A stretch of 64,000 nucleotides of DNA from Candidatus Hadersleviella danica (GCA_016711405.1 JADJSZ010000026.1:1-64000), one strand, 5' to 3'; positions 1 through 10,314 are shown, numbered from the stretch's first letter. Translations and numbers: made by a program. The notes: generated from the letters alone by a model not told the origin.

Positions 1-20
1 ATCATCCCAAAGAAAAACCA

Positions 21-641
21 ATGATTACAAAAGCTATAGCAAGAAACAGCATCCATCAATGGGGCGGCGCGGCTTTTGTGCTGGGCAATGTGCTTTTTAT
101 TGTCAATAAACTCAATGAAATGAGCCGCCTGTTTCTTGGGCATTGGATGCCAGACATAATTTCTGGGCAGAGTTCTGTGGTGATTATTTTGGGGCAAGTG
201 GCTCTTATTGTTGGCTATATAGCCTATTATAAGTTTTACTCCCAACAGACGGGGCGAGCGGGCAAAAACGCACTTCGATTATTTAGTGGCGGCGGTATCA
301 TACTGGCCTTGGGGCATGTCAGTTTCATGACTGTCCCTTATGCGGAGTATTTGTTTGTACTTGTCGCTATTGGGTTATTGCTCTCGCTCATTGGCTTGCT
401 GTGGTTTGGTCTCCTCAATTTACGTCAGCCCGTATTGAATCGTTGGCAAGGATTGCCATTCGCCACTGGGTTAATGGGCTTTATTGGCTTTGTCTTGTTC
501 GGGGGCGAAGAAATCGGAGCGACCTTTCTTGTCTTCCGCACCCTGTTTGCAATTGGCCTTATTGGGCTGGGCATTACCCTATCAATGGAAAAAGCCCGTT
601 ACGCCGAAAGAAAGCCTGATGGCACAGAGGTAAATTCATGA
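21..641 (+). CDS. Multi-pass membrane protein of unknown function
   Basis: The 206-residue protein is mostly hydrophobic, with about six candidate membrane segments (for example around residues 15-32, 52-68, 86-104, 112-130, 145-160 and 168-185) and a charged C-terminal tail. No catalytic motif is recognised. It overlaps the next gene by four bases (ATGA), so the two are probably co-transcribed and translationally coupled. The ATG at 21 follows a purine-rich but weak ribosome site. Because it lies at the window edge, a longer upstream start cannot be excluded. Base composition is AT-richer than the later chromosome. Confidence 0.6.
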   Translation: MITKAIARNSIHQWGGAAFVLGNVLFIVNKLNEMSRLFLGHWMPDIISGQSSVVIILGQVALIVGYIAYYKFYSQQTGRAGKNALRLFSGGGIILALGHVSFMTVPYAEYLFVLVAIGLLLSLIGLLWFGLLNLRQPVLNRWQGLPFATGLMGFIGFVLFGGEEIGATFLVFRTLFAIGLIGLGITLSMEKARYAERKPDGTEVNS

Positions 642-1000
642 CGACTGGAAACAAAAAACCATTGAATACAGATGACTATATTTCAGGATTTACGCCTGAT
701 ATTCAAGAAATCCTCGAAAAGATACGGCTGACCATCCGCACGGCCGCCCCACAGGCACAAGAAGTTATCAGCTACCAGATGCCCGCCTTTAAGCAAGGGG
801 GCATTCTGGTTTATTTTGCCGCATGGAAAAAGCATATTGGCTTTTACCCACCCCTCGCAGACGATTCACCGCTTAAAAAAGAGGTGGCGCCTTACGAGGG
901 GCCAAAAGGGAATCTCATATTTCCCCTGAATCAACCCATCCCCTATGATTTAATTGAGAAAATTATGCGGCACAAAGTTGAGCAATTAAAAGGAAACTAA
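638..1000 (+). CDS. DUF1801 (YdhG-like) domain protein
   Basis: The 120-residue protein has the layout of the DUF1801/YdhG family: an N-terminal helix with a Tyr-Ile/Pro-Glu opening, a central I-S-Y-Q-M-P-A-F strand (about residues 45-52), then G-F-Y-P and a Lys-rich end. Family members are small alpha/beta proteins, some annotated as putative iron chaperones; the biochemical role is not settled. It overlaps the membrane-protein gene by four bases and sits seven bases before a LuxR-type regulator, forming a probable three-gene operon. Confidence 0.75.
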   Translation: MTTGNKKPLNTDDYISGFTPDIQEILEKIRLTIRTAAPQAQEVISYQMPAFKQGGILVYFAAWKKHIGFYPPLADDSPLKKEVAPYEGPKGNLIFPLNQPIPYDLIEKIMRHKVEQLKGN

Positions 1001-1006
1001 AATCTG

Positions 1007-1515
1007 ATGATACCCAGTAACCCATTGAGTGAACGAGAAAAAGAAGTTGTGGAACAACTTTTGCAAGGCAAAAGCATAAGCTCATTGCTCATTCATTGGG
1101 CATTTCGGTGAGCACCGTTGAATTTCATTTGAAAAATATCTATGCCAAATTTCAGGTAAGTTCCCGCATGGAGTTGGTTTTGGCACTAGGGAAACCCATA
1201 GATTCTACTTTAGCACTCGAGAAACTGGGGAATCCCACAGTTGATTCTGTGGGGCAAATGGCGAACAATGGCCATGAGTCCAATTCACCAGTGGATTGGA
1301 AAACCTTGTTACCAGATACCGTTTTGATACTCGATAAGGAAGTAGAAATGAAAAAACGTCAGATATTCCACATTGTTAATGCCATCCTTTGGGCAATCGC
1401 TATCATTGTGGCCGCCATTGCGGAGGCACCGACGGTTGTGACCATTGTTTTATTGCCTGCATTAGCGGCCGCCTCTCTATACCTCATTCCGCATCCAGAG
1501 GCAGATATGGAATAG
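1007..1515 (+). pseudogene. LuxR-type helix-turn-helix protein with membrane tail, single-base frameshift
   Basis: Reading from ATG 1007 gives the start of a GerE/LuxR helix-turn-helix (PLSEREKEVVEQLLQGKS) and then runs out of frame at about 1076. Restoring one missing A there gives the continuous family sequence NKLIAHSLGISVSTVEFH, and the frame then runs to 1515. The C-terminal third has two hydrophobic segments, so the intact product would be a DNA-binding domain tethered to the membrane, about 169 residues long and without a receiver domain. The break is either a real frameshift or a sequencing deletion. As the third gene of the operon it may regulate its two neighbours (inference). Confidence 0.7.
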
Positions 1516-1572
1516 TTGTCAGTTTGTAACCGTTGTCAGTATATTTTGTGGACAGAATTCCAAAACAGATAA

Positions 1573-2768
1573 CTAGCTACCTGAAACTTTTTAAAAATAA
1601 GGTCTCAGGTGCAATTGAATAGTCTCACCATTGGTCAATAACCTGTAAATCATATCCATCCCGATACGAAAAATAGACAAATCGCGGCGGTCAGTACGGT
1701 CAACCAGATACCGTTGCCCGTTCTTAATGACCTGTGACCCAAAGGATAAAATCAGCTCATTAAAAAACAACGGCCAGTGTTAATCGTGATAAACGATCAC
1801 TGTTTTGTAGGCGGTCTCCTCAAGATCAAATCCGTTTCCTTTACAATCACCAAAGAAATTCTCAACCCATGCCCGTCGACTATAGTGCATTTTGGCCTCT
1901 TGTGCGGTAGATAAATTTGTGGTCAAAAGCCATGGTTCCTTGTGCCCTTGTTCCCAAATAGCCACTAAATTGGTCTGGTGCTGATGCTTCTTGGTGAAGC
2001 AACTCTCTTTTTGCCATCTCTTTATCCCGCTCGGGGAGCAAGCTGATCAAAGCGTTGCCATTCGTCTCGCTGACTCGGTCGCCATTGAGTGTCTCCTTTT
2101 TGGCGCAGAACATAAAACCAGTTCCATGCCTCAAACTGTTGCAACAACTCGACGGAACCAAATTCACTATCCCCCAAGACAACCACTTTCGCCTCTGGGT
2201 CAATCAACGGTTGCAGGCGCGCAAGAGTGCTCGTTGGACAGCGGCGGTGGAGTGTCCCCGACTCCCTTTGACCCATGTCCAGCATAAGGGGATGGCACGC
2301 CGACGATAGGCAAGGGTTACTATGAGTAATTGATGTCCATTCCCTATTTTTTGTGCCATCTATCAGCAGGCGTAAGGGAGCATTGCCTCGACTGGCTAGG
2401 GTGGAGAAACTTGATGACCAGTGGTTTGTACCATTGCCAAGGGTCTATCTGGTGGTTGTCAAAGAGGTTCAATAAGGTTCTTTCTTTGCTCGTTTGTTGC
2501 GCCTCCCCTGGAATTTTAGAGGCGATTTGCTTCATGTGAATTCCTCGCCCCAAAAAGAGGCCGACCATGGCTTTGACAAAACTTTTGAGCCGTCCTTGAT
2601 GTTCATCGGGCACAAGTTTACCCATTTGATTCAACCATTTGTGGTACAGTATTTGTGGTGCAGTCGTTCTTTTTCTTTTGCTACGTGTGTGTTTTTTCAT
2701 ACCTACACCGTAACAAATGAATGCTAAAGAATGATTTGCACCACTTCAAAAAAGTTTCAGGTAGCTAG
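1573..2768. mobile_element. IS4-like insertion sequence, 1196 bp, with 9-bp target duplication
   Basis: The element is bounded by a perfect 20-bp terminal inverted repeat (ctagctacctgaaacttttt at 1573-1592 and its complement at 2749-2768). It is flanked on both sides by the same nine bases, aacagataa, at 1564-1572 and 2769-2777. These fix the ends exactly. The single minus-strand transposase gene fills almost all of it. A target duplication of about nine bases and a DDE transposase with a C-terminal Arg/Glu motif fit the IS4 group (family knowledge). Confidence 0.85.
1591..2700 (-). pseudogene. IS4-like DDE transposase, multiply frameshifted
   Basis: The pieces together make a transposase of about 370 residues. 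They are an N-terminal helical part (2344-2700), the first Asp in LLIDGTKIGNGHQ (near 2330-2360), the second in VVLGDSEFGSVELLQQF (near 2150), and the C-terminal Y-S-R-R-A-W-V-E-N-F-F-G-D motif (near 1860), followed by LVDRTDRRDLSIFRIG near 1690 and a stop at 1591-1593. At least four frame changes separate them, one in a run of six A. Conserved residues survive on both sides of every break, so the indels are recent or are sequencing errors. As written, no functional product can be made. Confidence 0.7.
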
Positions 2769-2838
2769 AACAGATAATTCACTCCAATTCCCTTCCTCTC
2801 TTTCTCCCTTCCTCTTTCTCCCTTTCTCCCTTTCTCCC

Positions 2839-3839
2839 ATGACAACTGCCTCCGCCCCCGCAAAATTATCTTATTTGGCGAACACGCTGTGGTCTACGGC
2901 CAGCCAGCCATTGCCGCCCCAGTGCCGCAAGTGCGCCACGGCCGTTATCTACCCCGGCCCCACGCTGGCATCCTCCTCGCCGCCGCCGATTTTGGCCAAA
3001 ACGTGTGGTGGCACAAAGCCAGCCCCACCCATCCTCGCGGCGGCCGTCCACGCCTTTGCCAGCCAACTCACCTCGCCGAACAAGACCAATCCCTCAGCCA
3101 CCTGACCATCACCGTGAGTAGCACCATTCCCTGCCAGCGGCGGGCAGTGGTGGCCATCGCCGCCGCCCTCATCCGCGCTTTGGCTTTGCACCTCGGCCGT
3201 GCCGATTTGGCCACCAGCGGCCGTTTCCGCCTCACCCATGAGGTGGAGCGCATCCACCACGGCACACCCAGCGGCATAGACAACACCGTCGTCAGCTATG
3301 AGCAACCCGTTTACTTTGTGCGCGATTTGGCCACGGCCGCACCCGACATTTTAGAGCGGCTCCACGCCACGGCCTCTCCGATTTGCCCGCCCCCGCCCTC
3401 GAGCCATTTGCCGTCGGGCAACCCATTACCCTGCTGATTGGCTACACGGGTGTGGCCGCACCGACCAAAGAATCGGTGGGGGATGTGCGCCGCCAATGGC
3501 TGGCCGATGGGGCGCACTTTAATCGGCTGTTTTCAGCCTGCGGCCGTATCGCCCAGCAAGCACGGCACGCCTTGGCCGTGGGAGATACGGCCACACTCGG
3601 CCGCCTCATGTGGGACAACCACACCCTCTTGCAAGAGATGACAGTCTCCTCGGCCGAACTCGATGCGCTGGTGGTGGCGGCTCGCACAGCCGGGGCACTG
3701 GGTCAAACTAAGTGGCGGCGGCCGTGGCGGGAACATGATTGCCCTCGTGACGGCCGAGACAAGCGCGGCCGTGCGCCATGCCCTGCTCACAGCAGGAGCG
3801 CACACCGTTCTAGAGATGGTTCTGGGAGCTGATGGGTAG
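2839..3839 (+). pseudogene. mvk: Mevalonate kinase (GHMP kinase), multiply frameshifted
   Basis: Mevalonate kinase phosphorylates mevalonate with ATP in the isoprenoid pathway. Fragments in changing frames show the family landmarks in order: PGKIILFGEHAVVYG (needs one base restored at about 2855), a damaged P-A-S-G-L-G-S-G ATP loop (about 3130), the hallmark HGTPSGIDN (about 3260), GYTGVAAPTKESV (about 3440), and the third GHMP motif KLSGGGRGGNM (about 3705), ending at TAG 3837-3839. At least six one-base shifts are needed to join them, yet protein similarity is intact throughout. That argues for recent damage or poor sequence rather than long decay. A CT-rich tract (about 2797-2838) precedes the ATG. 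Confidence 0.8.
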
Positions 3840-3873
3840 TTTGGCTCCCCTCAGGATTAGCAGTAAATAAAGT

Positions 3874-4004
3874 GAACAAATCTGTTTTTTTAACGCAAAG
3901 GCGCAAAGACGCAAAGGGTTCAGAAGCTTCTTTGCGTCTTCGCGACTTGGCGTTGAAAGAAAACCTGCTCAATCCATTTGTTCCGATTAAAAACTTGGCC
4001 TTCC
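3874..4004. repeat. Dispersed ~140-bp repeat with cgcaaag hairpin, copy 1
   Basis: The unit has an inner hairpin (gcgcaaagacgcaaag pairing with ctttgcgtcttcgcg) and conserved flanks (aaatctgttttttt at one end, gattaaaaacttgg at the other). A second copy lies inverted at 44606-44753. This copy stops exactly at the stop codon of the queD-like gene. Confidence 0.8.
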
Positions 4005-4390
4005 CTAACTGGCCGCCACTTCCAACCGATAACTCGCCCACGCAATCTCGTTTTCCCACAACTTCACCGTCACCGCACCCAACGTATTCGCCCGAATCCG
4101 TTCGGCGAGGGCATGGCACAAAATGCGGCTAAAATGCTCAATGCTGGGGTTCAGCCCCGCAAACTCGGGCAGATTGTTCAAGGTGCGGTCGCGGTAATAC
4201 GCCACCAGCTTTTCCAATTGCGCCTCAATATCCACAATATCCACAAGGTAGCCGTGCTGGTCGAGGTCTCTCCTTCTAGTTGTAGCTCAATGACATAGTG
4301 GTGCGAATGCTTCTCGTTTTCGGCTCCCCAATTCCCCCCAATCAAAAAGTGCTGGGCAACAAAGTTTCGTTTAACGGCGATGGTATACAT
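4005..4390 (-). pseudogene. queD: 6-pyruvoyltetrahydropterin synthase / QueD-like, one frameshift
   Basis: QueD/PTPS enzymes act on dihydroneopterin triphosphate in queuosine or pterin synthesis. The N-terminal part shows VKRNFVAQHFLIGGNWGAEN and a His-rich HSHHYVIELQLEG, which supply the usual zinc-binding histidines. The C-terminal part shows LNPSIEHFSRILC and KLWENEIAWASY with the conserved Glu. The two parts lie in different frames. Restoring one C at about 4265 (acctcgac to accctcgac) gives the expected L-D-Q-H-G-Y-L-V-D. The ATG at 4390 has a weak AGGA upstream. The intact protein would be about 129 residues, normal for the family. Confidence 0.75.
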
Positions 4391-4425
4391 TGTCAAGTCC
4401 TGAAATACGTTTACAAGAAAATAGG

Positions 4426-5377
4426 CTAATGCACCTGTTGTTTGGCAAAGTAATTGACATAAACAGCGTGCGGTTTGCGATAAGCAAGCGACAAATGAGG
4501 TCGCTCATGGTTGTAAAGCCAAACAGCTTGCTTAACAGCCTGTGCGGCTTGGGCAAAAGAGACAAACCGAAATTCGAGACCGTATTCGAGTTTAAGAATA
4601 CCGTTGACACGTTCGGCTAAAGCATTGTCGTAACAATTGCCCACCTCCCCCATGCTGGAACGCATCTGGTGCTGGCCAAGGAGTTGGCGATAGGCATGGC
4701 AGGTGTACTGTACGCCATGGTCGCTGTGGTGGATTAACCCCACCAGTGAGCCTTGGGCGGTGCAACAGGCCATCCGTAGTGCCCTTAAGGCTCCCTCCAC
4801 AGCGAGGGTGGGGCAGAAATCATAGCCCATGATACGGCGGCTGTAGACATCGGTGACGAGTGCCAGATAGCCAAAACCCTGTTCGGTGTCGATGTAGGTG
4901 ATGTCACTGACCCAGACCTGATTGGGTCGAGTGACCCCCTAGCCCCGCCACCAAGTTGGGGCAACGCCACATGCCCGCAAAGGTGGTGCGCCGCGAGCGG
5001 CGGGATTGTTCCACCAGCAATCCTGCGCGTCGCAGAAGTTCGAAAAGGCGGTCGCGGCCGTAGCGAATGCCCTGCTGGGCCAGCCAGCCCTGTATTTCCT
5101 GCCACAACTTGCGGGTGCCCATGCGGGGGTGCTTCTGCCGCTTGCGTCGCACCCAAGTACAGATGGCCGCTTCTTGCGCCGTCCGCTCTTGCTGGCGGCG
5201 GCGGTGCTGATAGACCGCTTGGCGGGTCATCCCACACGCTTCGTACACTGTGTTCAACTGGATGCCTGCTTTCTGATGGCTGGTGCGTGCTTGTTCGGCA
5301 ATGCGGTAGGGATCTTTTTTTTAACCTCGTACCCCAAGTCTTCCTCGGCTACGGCTAGTACGTTGCGGCGCAAATAA
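4426..5377 (-). pseudogene. IS3-family transposase (OrfB plus the tail of OrfA)
   Basis: Minus-strand fragments make an IS3 integrase: an N-terminal HTH (EACGMTRQAVYQHRRRQQE), HPRMGTRKLWQEI, WVSDITYIDTEQGFGYLAL (first Asp), GLIHHSDHGVQYT (second Asp) and NALAERVNGILKLEY (Glu). One extra G in a run of five at about 4935 breaks the frame before the first Asp. Upstream, only about 23 codons of an OrfA-like end remain (VLAVAEEDLGYEVKKK), stopping at a small repeat near 5389. The element is therefore truncated. Confidence 0.8.
5314..5322 (-). promoter_or_regulatory. Probable -1 ribosomal frameshift site between IS3 OrfA and OrfB
   Basis: On the minus strand an A8G run lies at the end of the OrfA-like frame (codons for Lys-Lys-Lys). 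Slipping back one base enters the OrfB frame D-P-Y-R-I-A-E-Q-A-R. IS3 elements commonly make the OrfAB transposase by -1 frameshifting on such A-rich runs (family knowledge). Because OrfA is truncated, the site is probably a relic. Confidence 0.5.
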
Positions 5378-5388
5378 CCTGCTAGTTT

Positions 5389-5458
5389 GTCATTCCGAAC
5401 GAAGTGAGGAATCCCAAACGACTCACCTTTTAGGGATTCTTCGCTCCGCTCACTCAGA
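5389..5458. repeat. Short hairpin repeat of the cattccgaacgaagtgaggaatc type
   Basis: Two imperfect inverted arms (gtcattccgaacgaagtgaggaatccc and the complement of gggattcttcgctccgctcactcagaa) form a hairpin of about 27 bp per arm. It separates the truncated IS3 from the IS110 remnant and may have been inserted between them. Confidence 0.6.
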
Positions 5459-6844
5459 AACTAACACAAAACTACTCGAGTGCGGGGTTATGGGTTCAAG
5501 ACGTAACCCTAACTTTTCTGCACGTTTTTCCAATGCTTTGAGTGCTCTCTCTTGCTGTTGTTGATTGTAAGAATCACTGCCTTGATCTACATAGTCAACG
5601 CGATTCTTTAACATGTAGTAGATGATACGTGCCAATTTGGTGTGCCGTAGCCACAATCGCTTTAGGTGCCCCGTGACGCGCTTTGATACGTCGATAAAAA
5701 GCACCCAAAGCACTCTGGCTACGTATCAAAGATTGTGCCGCTACACGTAACGCAGTAGCCACTCGGTTGTTGGTTTTTTTGGTCTGACGACGCTTAACCT
5801 TACCGCCTGTAATGTCATTTTGTGGACATAAACCCAGCCAAGAGGTGAAATGCTTCTCTGTACGCCAGTGGCTCATATCAACGCCAATCTCCGTGATAAT
5901 GGTCTGCGCCGTTAGCGCATCAATACCATCTATTTGGGTCAAGTCAACGCCCGCAATGCGATATAAAATCGCTGGCAAATCGAAATGAGCTTGATTTTTA
6001 GCGGCTTTCTTTGTGAAGAGTTGGGAGGCGTTGCTGATAGCTCTTCTTCCGTCTCTACTGGTTGAATCTCAGTGTACATTTTTCCCACTTCTTTATCGAC
6101 AGCCATAATTTCTCGTGCCCATAGGTGTCATACAGTTCGACAGCTTGCTGTAAAGCAAAAAGATGTTCATGACGATAGTTGCCCGTTAGTGCTTTTACAA
6201 AATCTTCGGGGCTACACTTGCAACTGCATGACGGTATTGTAATAAGGTTTGCGGCTCGGTTTCACCAGCCAAGATAGCCCGAATGATGCCCATACCCGTT
6301 TCGCCTGTAATATCACTTAGTACACGAGTCAATTGTACATTCATTAGCTCCAAAGCTTTTTGCATATGTTGAATATGGCTAGATCGATACCGTATCAACA
6401 TATCCCGATGGCGGACTAACGCACGCACGGCTCGAATTTCTTCGGCTGGATGAAATGAATTGCGCAACAGACCGTATGTGTGCAATTGATACAGCCATTG
6501 ACAATCAGAGATATCTGTTTTACGCCCAGACACATTTTTAAGGTGGTGTGCGTTCACCAAGTAAACTTCAAAGCCACGCTTTTCTAGGATGTCATAAAGA
6601 GGAAACCAATAGATGCCAGTTGATTCCATAGCCACTGTTTTGATGCGGCAACTCTTCAGCCAATCAGCCAAGTGGTGTAAATCAACTGTGAATGTACTAA
6701 AGCTTTTTGTTGTTCATCACGTCCAAGGGGTACACAGACATATAGTTCTGATGCCCCGACATCTATTCCCGCAGCGTCTGGTTGTATCTGCTCTAAAACA
6801 TTGAAATCTATGGCCTTCTGTGTTTGATGTTTCTTGGTGCTCAT
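5450..6844 (-). pseudogene. IS110-family transposase (DEDD), several frameshifts
   Basis: The fragments give the IS110 order. The RuvC-like N-terminal domain shows AAGIDVGASELYV (first Asp), VAMESTGIYWFPLYDIL (Glu) and KNVSGRKTDISDCQWL (the two Asp). A helical linker follows, and then the C-terminal Transposase_20 domain with IDGIDALTAQTIITEIG and HFTSWLGLCPQNDITGGK. At least three frame changes (about 6665, 6200 and 5975) separate them, with a further change near 5600 before the Gln-rich tail. IS110 transposases have about 340-420 residues, matching the summed length. No terminal repeats were found, as expected for this family. Confidence 0.8.
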
Positions 6845-7145
6845 CGTTTTATGCCTCTTGAACGTTGAATTCGTTTGACCTGATTATCTTGGTTCAAGCG
6901 TAAGCTACTCAAAGGGTCTTGCGGCACCATTCATAAAACCGTTGATAATCAGAACCACTCTCAGAAACGGGTTCTTAGACACCAATTCAAAGTCGGTCTT
7001 AACTGTCTAAACGTAGAGGCATAATATGACATTCACGAGTGGAGTGGGCAAGCTTGTTTCTCGCTTTTTAGAACGGCTTCGGCCGTGGGGGCTCTCAGAA
7101 TGACAACTGAAACTACCGAGTTAATTCCGCCATCATGTATTAGTG
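6845..7145. other. Intergenic stretch between two IS remnants
   Basis: About 300 bases with no supported gene. It contains tandem TTCGAAAAG-like bases just beyond its right edge and ordinary AT-rich sequence. It is probably the non-coding margin of the two flanking elements. Confidence 0.4.
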
Positions 7146-8661
7146 ACTCGATAGTTGTGAATTTCGAAAAGTTCGAAAAGTTCGAAAAGAAGGTAGAGTC
7201 ATGTGGAAACACCTTGCTTCGCAAAGAGTAAGCGAAAAACCTCATCGACAGATTCACCTGTATTAAGAAGCTCATGAACCATAAGGATGAGAGACTGAAC
7301 CAGTGCTTACTTTGTTGACGACAAACTTCTCCAATGGTTTTGAGGGGAAGCACCAAGCCCTTTTGGTGTGACAGTTCAAGGCTATGCAAGTGTAAGAAAG
7401 AATAAGCCACAAAGACCAGACACCAATGTTTTGAAAGGCTTCGGCCGTTCACGTACGATATTCATCCAACCCTAACTGACCTTTGCTGTCCTGATAAAGG
7501 TTTCTATCGGCCAACGCAGAAGATAGGTTTGAACAATGGTCGGCACTCCAATCCAAACGATTAGAGATCAAAATGACAAAATTGCCTTCGAGTTGTGGGT
7601 TATCAAAAGAAATAACGAGACGAACCTTCCCCAGCACGGGAATGGCCAGGTTCCGTGAAAAGCACCAATATGTTTTGTCTTTAACTTGAATTGGCCGAAA
7701 TGCTGTTGAAGGAATAAGTGGGACTAGTTCTTCAACTTTGATGTGCGGACTAGGCAGAGAAATGACCTTGCCATCCTCATCTTTCAGAACAAAGCTGTTG
7801 ACTTCCAATTGCGATTCTTCTTGAGGACGCTTGATCCAATCTTTTCGGCTAACTCAATGGCGGCCAAATTCTTGCGCCAGATACCACCCATCGAAAAGAA
7901 CGACCTCAAAAGACAAGTTATGGTCAATCGCTTGCTCGAGTAATATCTTAGCTAAGGTGATTTTGGTTTTAAACTGCTCATGTGCGGCGCGGAACTCTTC
8001 ATCAAGGAGTAACAGAGGAGCGACTTCTTTAGAGAAATTGTTGGCGCGCCTTCTTGGCCTTTGGAATCTGGCGGTCTGGAAGCAGTTTTTGACAAACTCT
8101 TCCCAGCGCGTCTGTTCTTCATAGCGGCGATAGATTAAGAAATCAAGGGAAAGCGAATTTGGCCACACATAATGGCTGGTCACTAAATTATGGCTCAAGG
8201 GGTAACGGTTTTCGGCATGATGGTAATGGCGGGCTACATATTCGAACAAATCACCTGCATGTTCACACAAGGTGTCGTCTATGGGCGTGCCATGTCCCGT
8301 CGTCGGCGATATGTTTAACAGCCTCCTTCATTTGCTGTACCCGTCGGTCATTAATCTGCTTTTGTTGCCATGGTGATTCTGAAAGAAGCGACTGAGGTTG
8401 GTTTTATCCGCACTTTCCAAAAGACAACGGGCTATGTTGGCCATCCTCTTGTTTTCTAATACCATCAAGCCTGTCAAGTAATTCCGAAAGTGGTTGAATT
8501 GACGGCAATCTTTGAAGCAAGACCGAAATTCGTCACCATATTTCAAAACGATAGGTGTTGGTTGAACAATGGGCAACTGCATTTTGTTCTCTCCTGAAGC
8601 AATTTTGGATCCTCTTTTTTACTTCAGATTTTCTATCCAACAAAATTCACAACTATCGAGT
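7146..8661. mobile_element. IS701-like insertion sequence, about 1.5 kb
   Basis: A 19-bp inverted repeat, actcgatagttgtgaattt at 7146-7164 and its complement at 8643-8661, encloses a single minus-strand transposase gene. No clear target duplication is visible at these exact ends. The assignment to the IS701/IS4 superfamily rests on the transposase. Confidence 0.65.
7199..8582 (-). pseudogene. IS701-like DDE transposase, multiply frameshifted
   Basis: Fragments run from KYGDEFRSCFKDCRQFNHF and VLENKRMANIARCLLESADKT (N-terminal) through a DGWYLAQEF Asp segment to a segment that is broken as written; restored by eye it would read RWPIETFYQDSKGQLGLDEY, where IETFYQDSKGQLGL carries the catalytic Glu. 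The end reads LLNTGESVDEVFRLLFAKQG with a stop at 7199-7201. At least four one-base shifts are needed, for example a lost G at about 7310. The N-terminal pattern is typical of IS701 transposases, which have about 430-470 residues; this one would have about 460. Confidence 0.6.
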
Positions 8662-8834
8662 AAATCGTTTTTTTAGTTCCATCTCTATTTGTTTGTTTCC
8701 TTTGATGCTCATGCCTTTGTTTTCCTCAAAAGCCACTATATGAGCCTAATGTAACATTGTCAAATTACTCACTATTCACTCGCCACTTCCTACTCCCCAC
8801 TCGCTTAACAAATCTTTTACGCAACAAATATCTT

Positions 8835-10031
8835 ATGAACACCCTTCAGACCCATTTCCAACGCCAAGCAGAGTTTGCGGCCGACTACGCCCCGCTCTAT
8901 GCCCACCTCTTTGGGCTAATCGCCAACTGGTTGGCCGAAGATGACCCCGACGACGAGCTTGTGGCATGGCTCCGCGAGACGGCCGACGGCCAAAACCTGC
9001 TCCATGTCTCGCTCCTGCTCATGGCGGGTTTGCACCGCGCCGTGTTGGCGGGCGAACCAATCCTACGCGAATTGGCTGAATACTATGCCACGGCCGCCCA
9101 CCCCCCCCGCCCTATAGACGACGAACCCGGCCGCCTCGCCCAACTCTTCCGCGCCGCCATTCTGGCCCAGCGCGACCCCCTGCGCCAATTTATGCACCAC
9201 AACATGGTTCAAACCAACGAGACAGCGCGTGGGCTGGCGTGGCTGTTGCCCCTCTCCTTTACCCATTGGCCAGCGGTGGAACTGCTCGATTTGGGAGCCA
9301 GCGCAGGGCTGAACTTGGTGGCCGAACAGAGGCACTTTCGGCTGTTCACGGCCGCTGGAACCCACTTGCGCGATGTGGGGCTGGGCCACCCACCCCAATT
9401 CAGCACCACCTGCCACGGCGATTTGCCCCCCACACGGCCGTATCCCCCCACCATCCACCAGCGCACGGGGGTAGATTTATCCCCCTTTGTGCTAGACGGC
9501 CGCGAAGCGACCCTGACCCTCATGTCGTTCATTTGGGCGGACCAGCCCCAGCGGCTGGAACGTTTGCGCGAGGCGACCACGGCCGCCGCCACGGCCGTGC
9601 CCCCCATCACCCTGCACCCCGTCACCCTGCCCGACGGCTTGCCCGCCTTTTTAGAGGCGTTGCCCGCCAGCGACACCCCGCTGGTCATCTACAACACCTA
9701 CATCACCGCCTATTTTCGGGAAACGGCCGCCGAGTTGGGGGCGAACATCGGCCGTTGGGCCAGCCAACAACCCCGCCCCGTGCTGTGGCTCCAGTGGGAG
9801 CCACTGCGCGACGGCCGTCAAATTGCCTCGCCCCACCCCGATTGGTGCGGCTGGACGGCCGACTTATGGCACAACGGCCAGCACCACCACTGGCTCCTCG
9901 GCTGGGTACACCCCCACGGCACCGAAGCCCACTTCGGCCAAGGCACGGCCGAATTCGCCACCTTCTGCGCTCCTAAGGAAGTGTCACTGGTCATTTGTCA
10001 TTTGTCGTTGGTCAAATTCACGTATAGTTGA
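8835..10031 (+). CDS. DUF2332 family protein
   Basis: From ATG 8835 the protein has about 398 residues and matches DUF2332 from end to end. Landmarks are an N-terminal helical part, ELLDLGASAGLNLV (about residue 155), HRTG/QRTGVDLSPF, FIWADQPQRLERL, VIYNTYITAYF and LWLQWEPLRDG. The L-D-L-G-A-S-A-G-L-N segment resembles a nucleotide or SAM-binding glycine loop, but no function is established for the family. It is the first intact gene after the mobile region. The last dozen residues run into repeat-like DNA, so the end may have drifted. Confidence 0.8.
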   Translation: MNTLQTHFQRQAEFAADYAPLYAHLFGLIANWLAEDDPDDELVAWLRETADGQNLLHVSLLLMAGLHRAVLAGEPILRELAEYYATAAHPPRPIDDEPGRLAQLFRAAILAQRDPLRQFMHHNMVQTNETARGLAWLLPLSFTHWPAVELLDLGASAGLNLVAEQRHFRLFTAAGTHLRDVGLGHPPQFSTTCHGDLPPTRPYPPTIHQRTGVDLSPFVLDGREATLTLMSFIWADQPQRLERLREATTAAATAVPPITLHPVTLPDGLPAFLEALPASDTPLVIYNTYITAYFRETAAELGANIGRWASQQPRPVLWLQWEPLRDGRQIASPHPDWCGWTADLWHNGQHHHWLLGWVHPHGTEAHFGQGTAEFATFCAPKEVSLVICHLSLVKFTYS

Positions 10032-10314
10032 TTCATCTCAGGCTCCGTTTTTTGCCCCCAACGCATCTAGGCGGAACTTCATTGTAATTGGTCTTAAATT
10101 GCCTGCAAATTCACGTAGGCGAAGTGCCGCAGGACAGTTCCTTTTTTTGTCCCCAAATGGTTCGTGCCACGATTTTTTCGTTACAAGTTACAGTCGCTTA
10201 CCACCTGTAACTTGTAACCTGTAACCTGCAAACACAGTAAAAATGAAAGGCACGAACTCCACACTAACCTGCTGACCCAACTTTTTTAGATAAGGAGTAA
10301 ACATCGGAGAATAA
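10032..10314. repeat. Gap before speD with iterated gtaacctgtaac hairpin
   Basis: The 283-base gap has repeat-like sequence at its left (ttcacgtag, cgaagtgccgc) and a hairpin at 10180-10229. One arm is gttacaagttacag; the other iterates acctgtaacttgtaacctgtaacc. The same family recurs at 27524-27578 and 44146-44206. The speD ribosome site follows. Confidence 0.6.
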
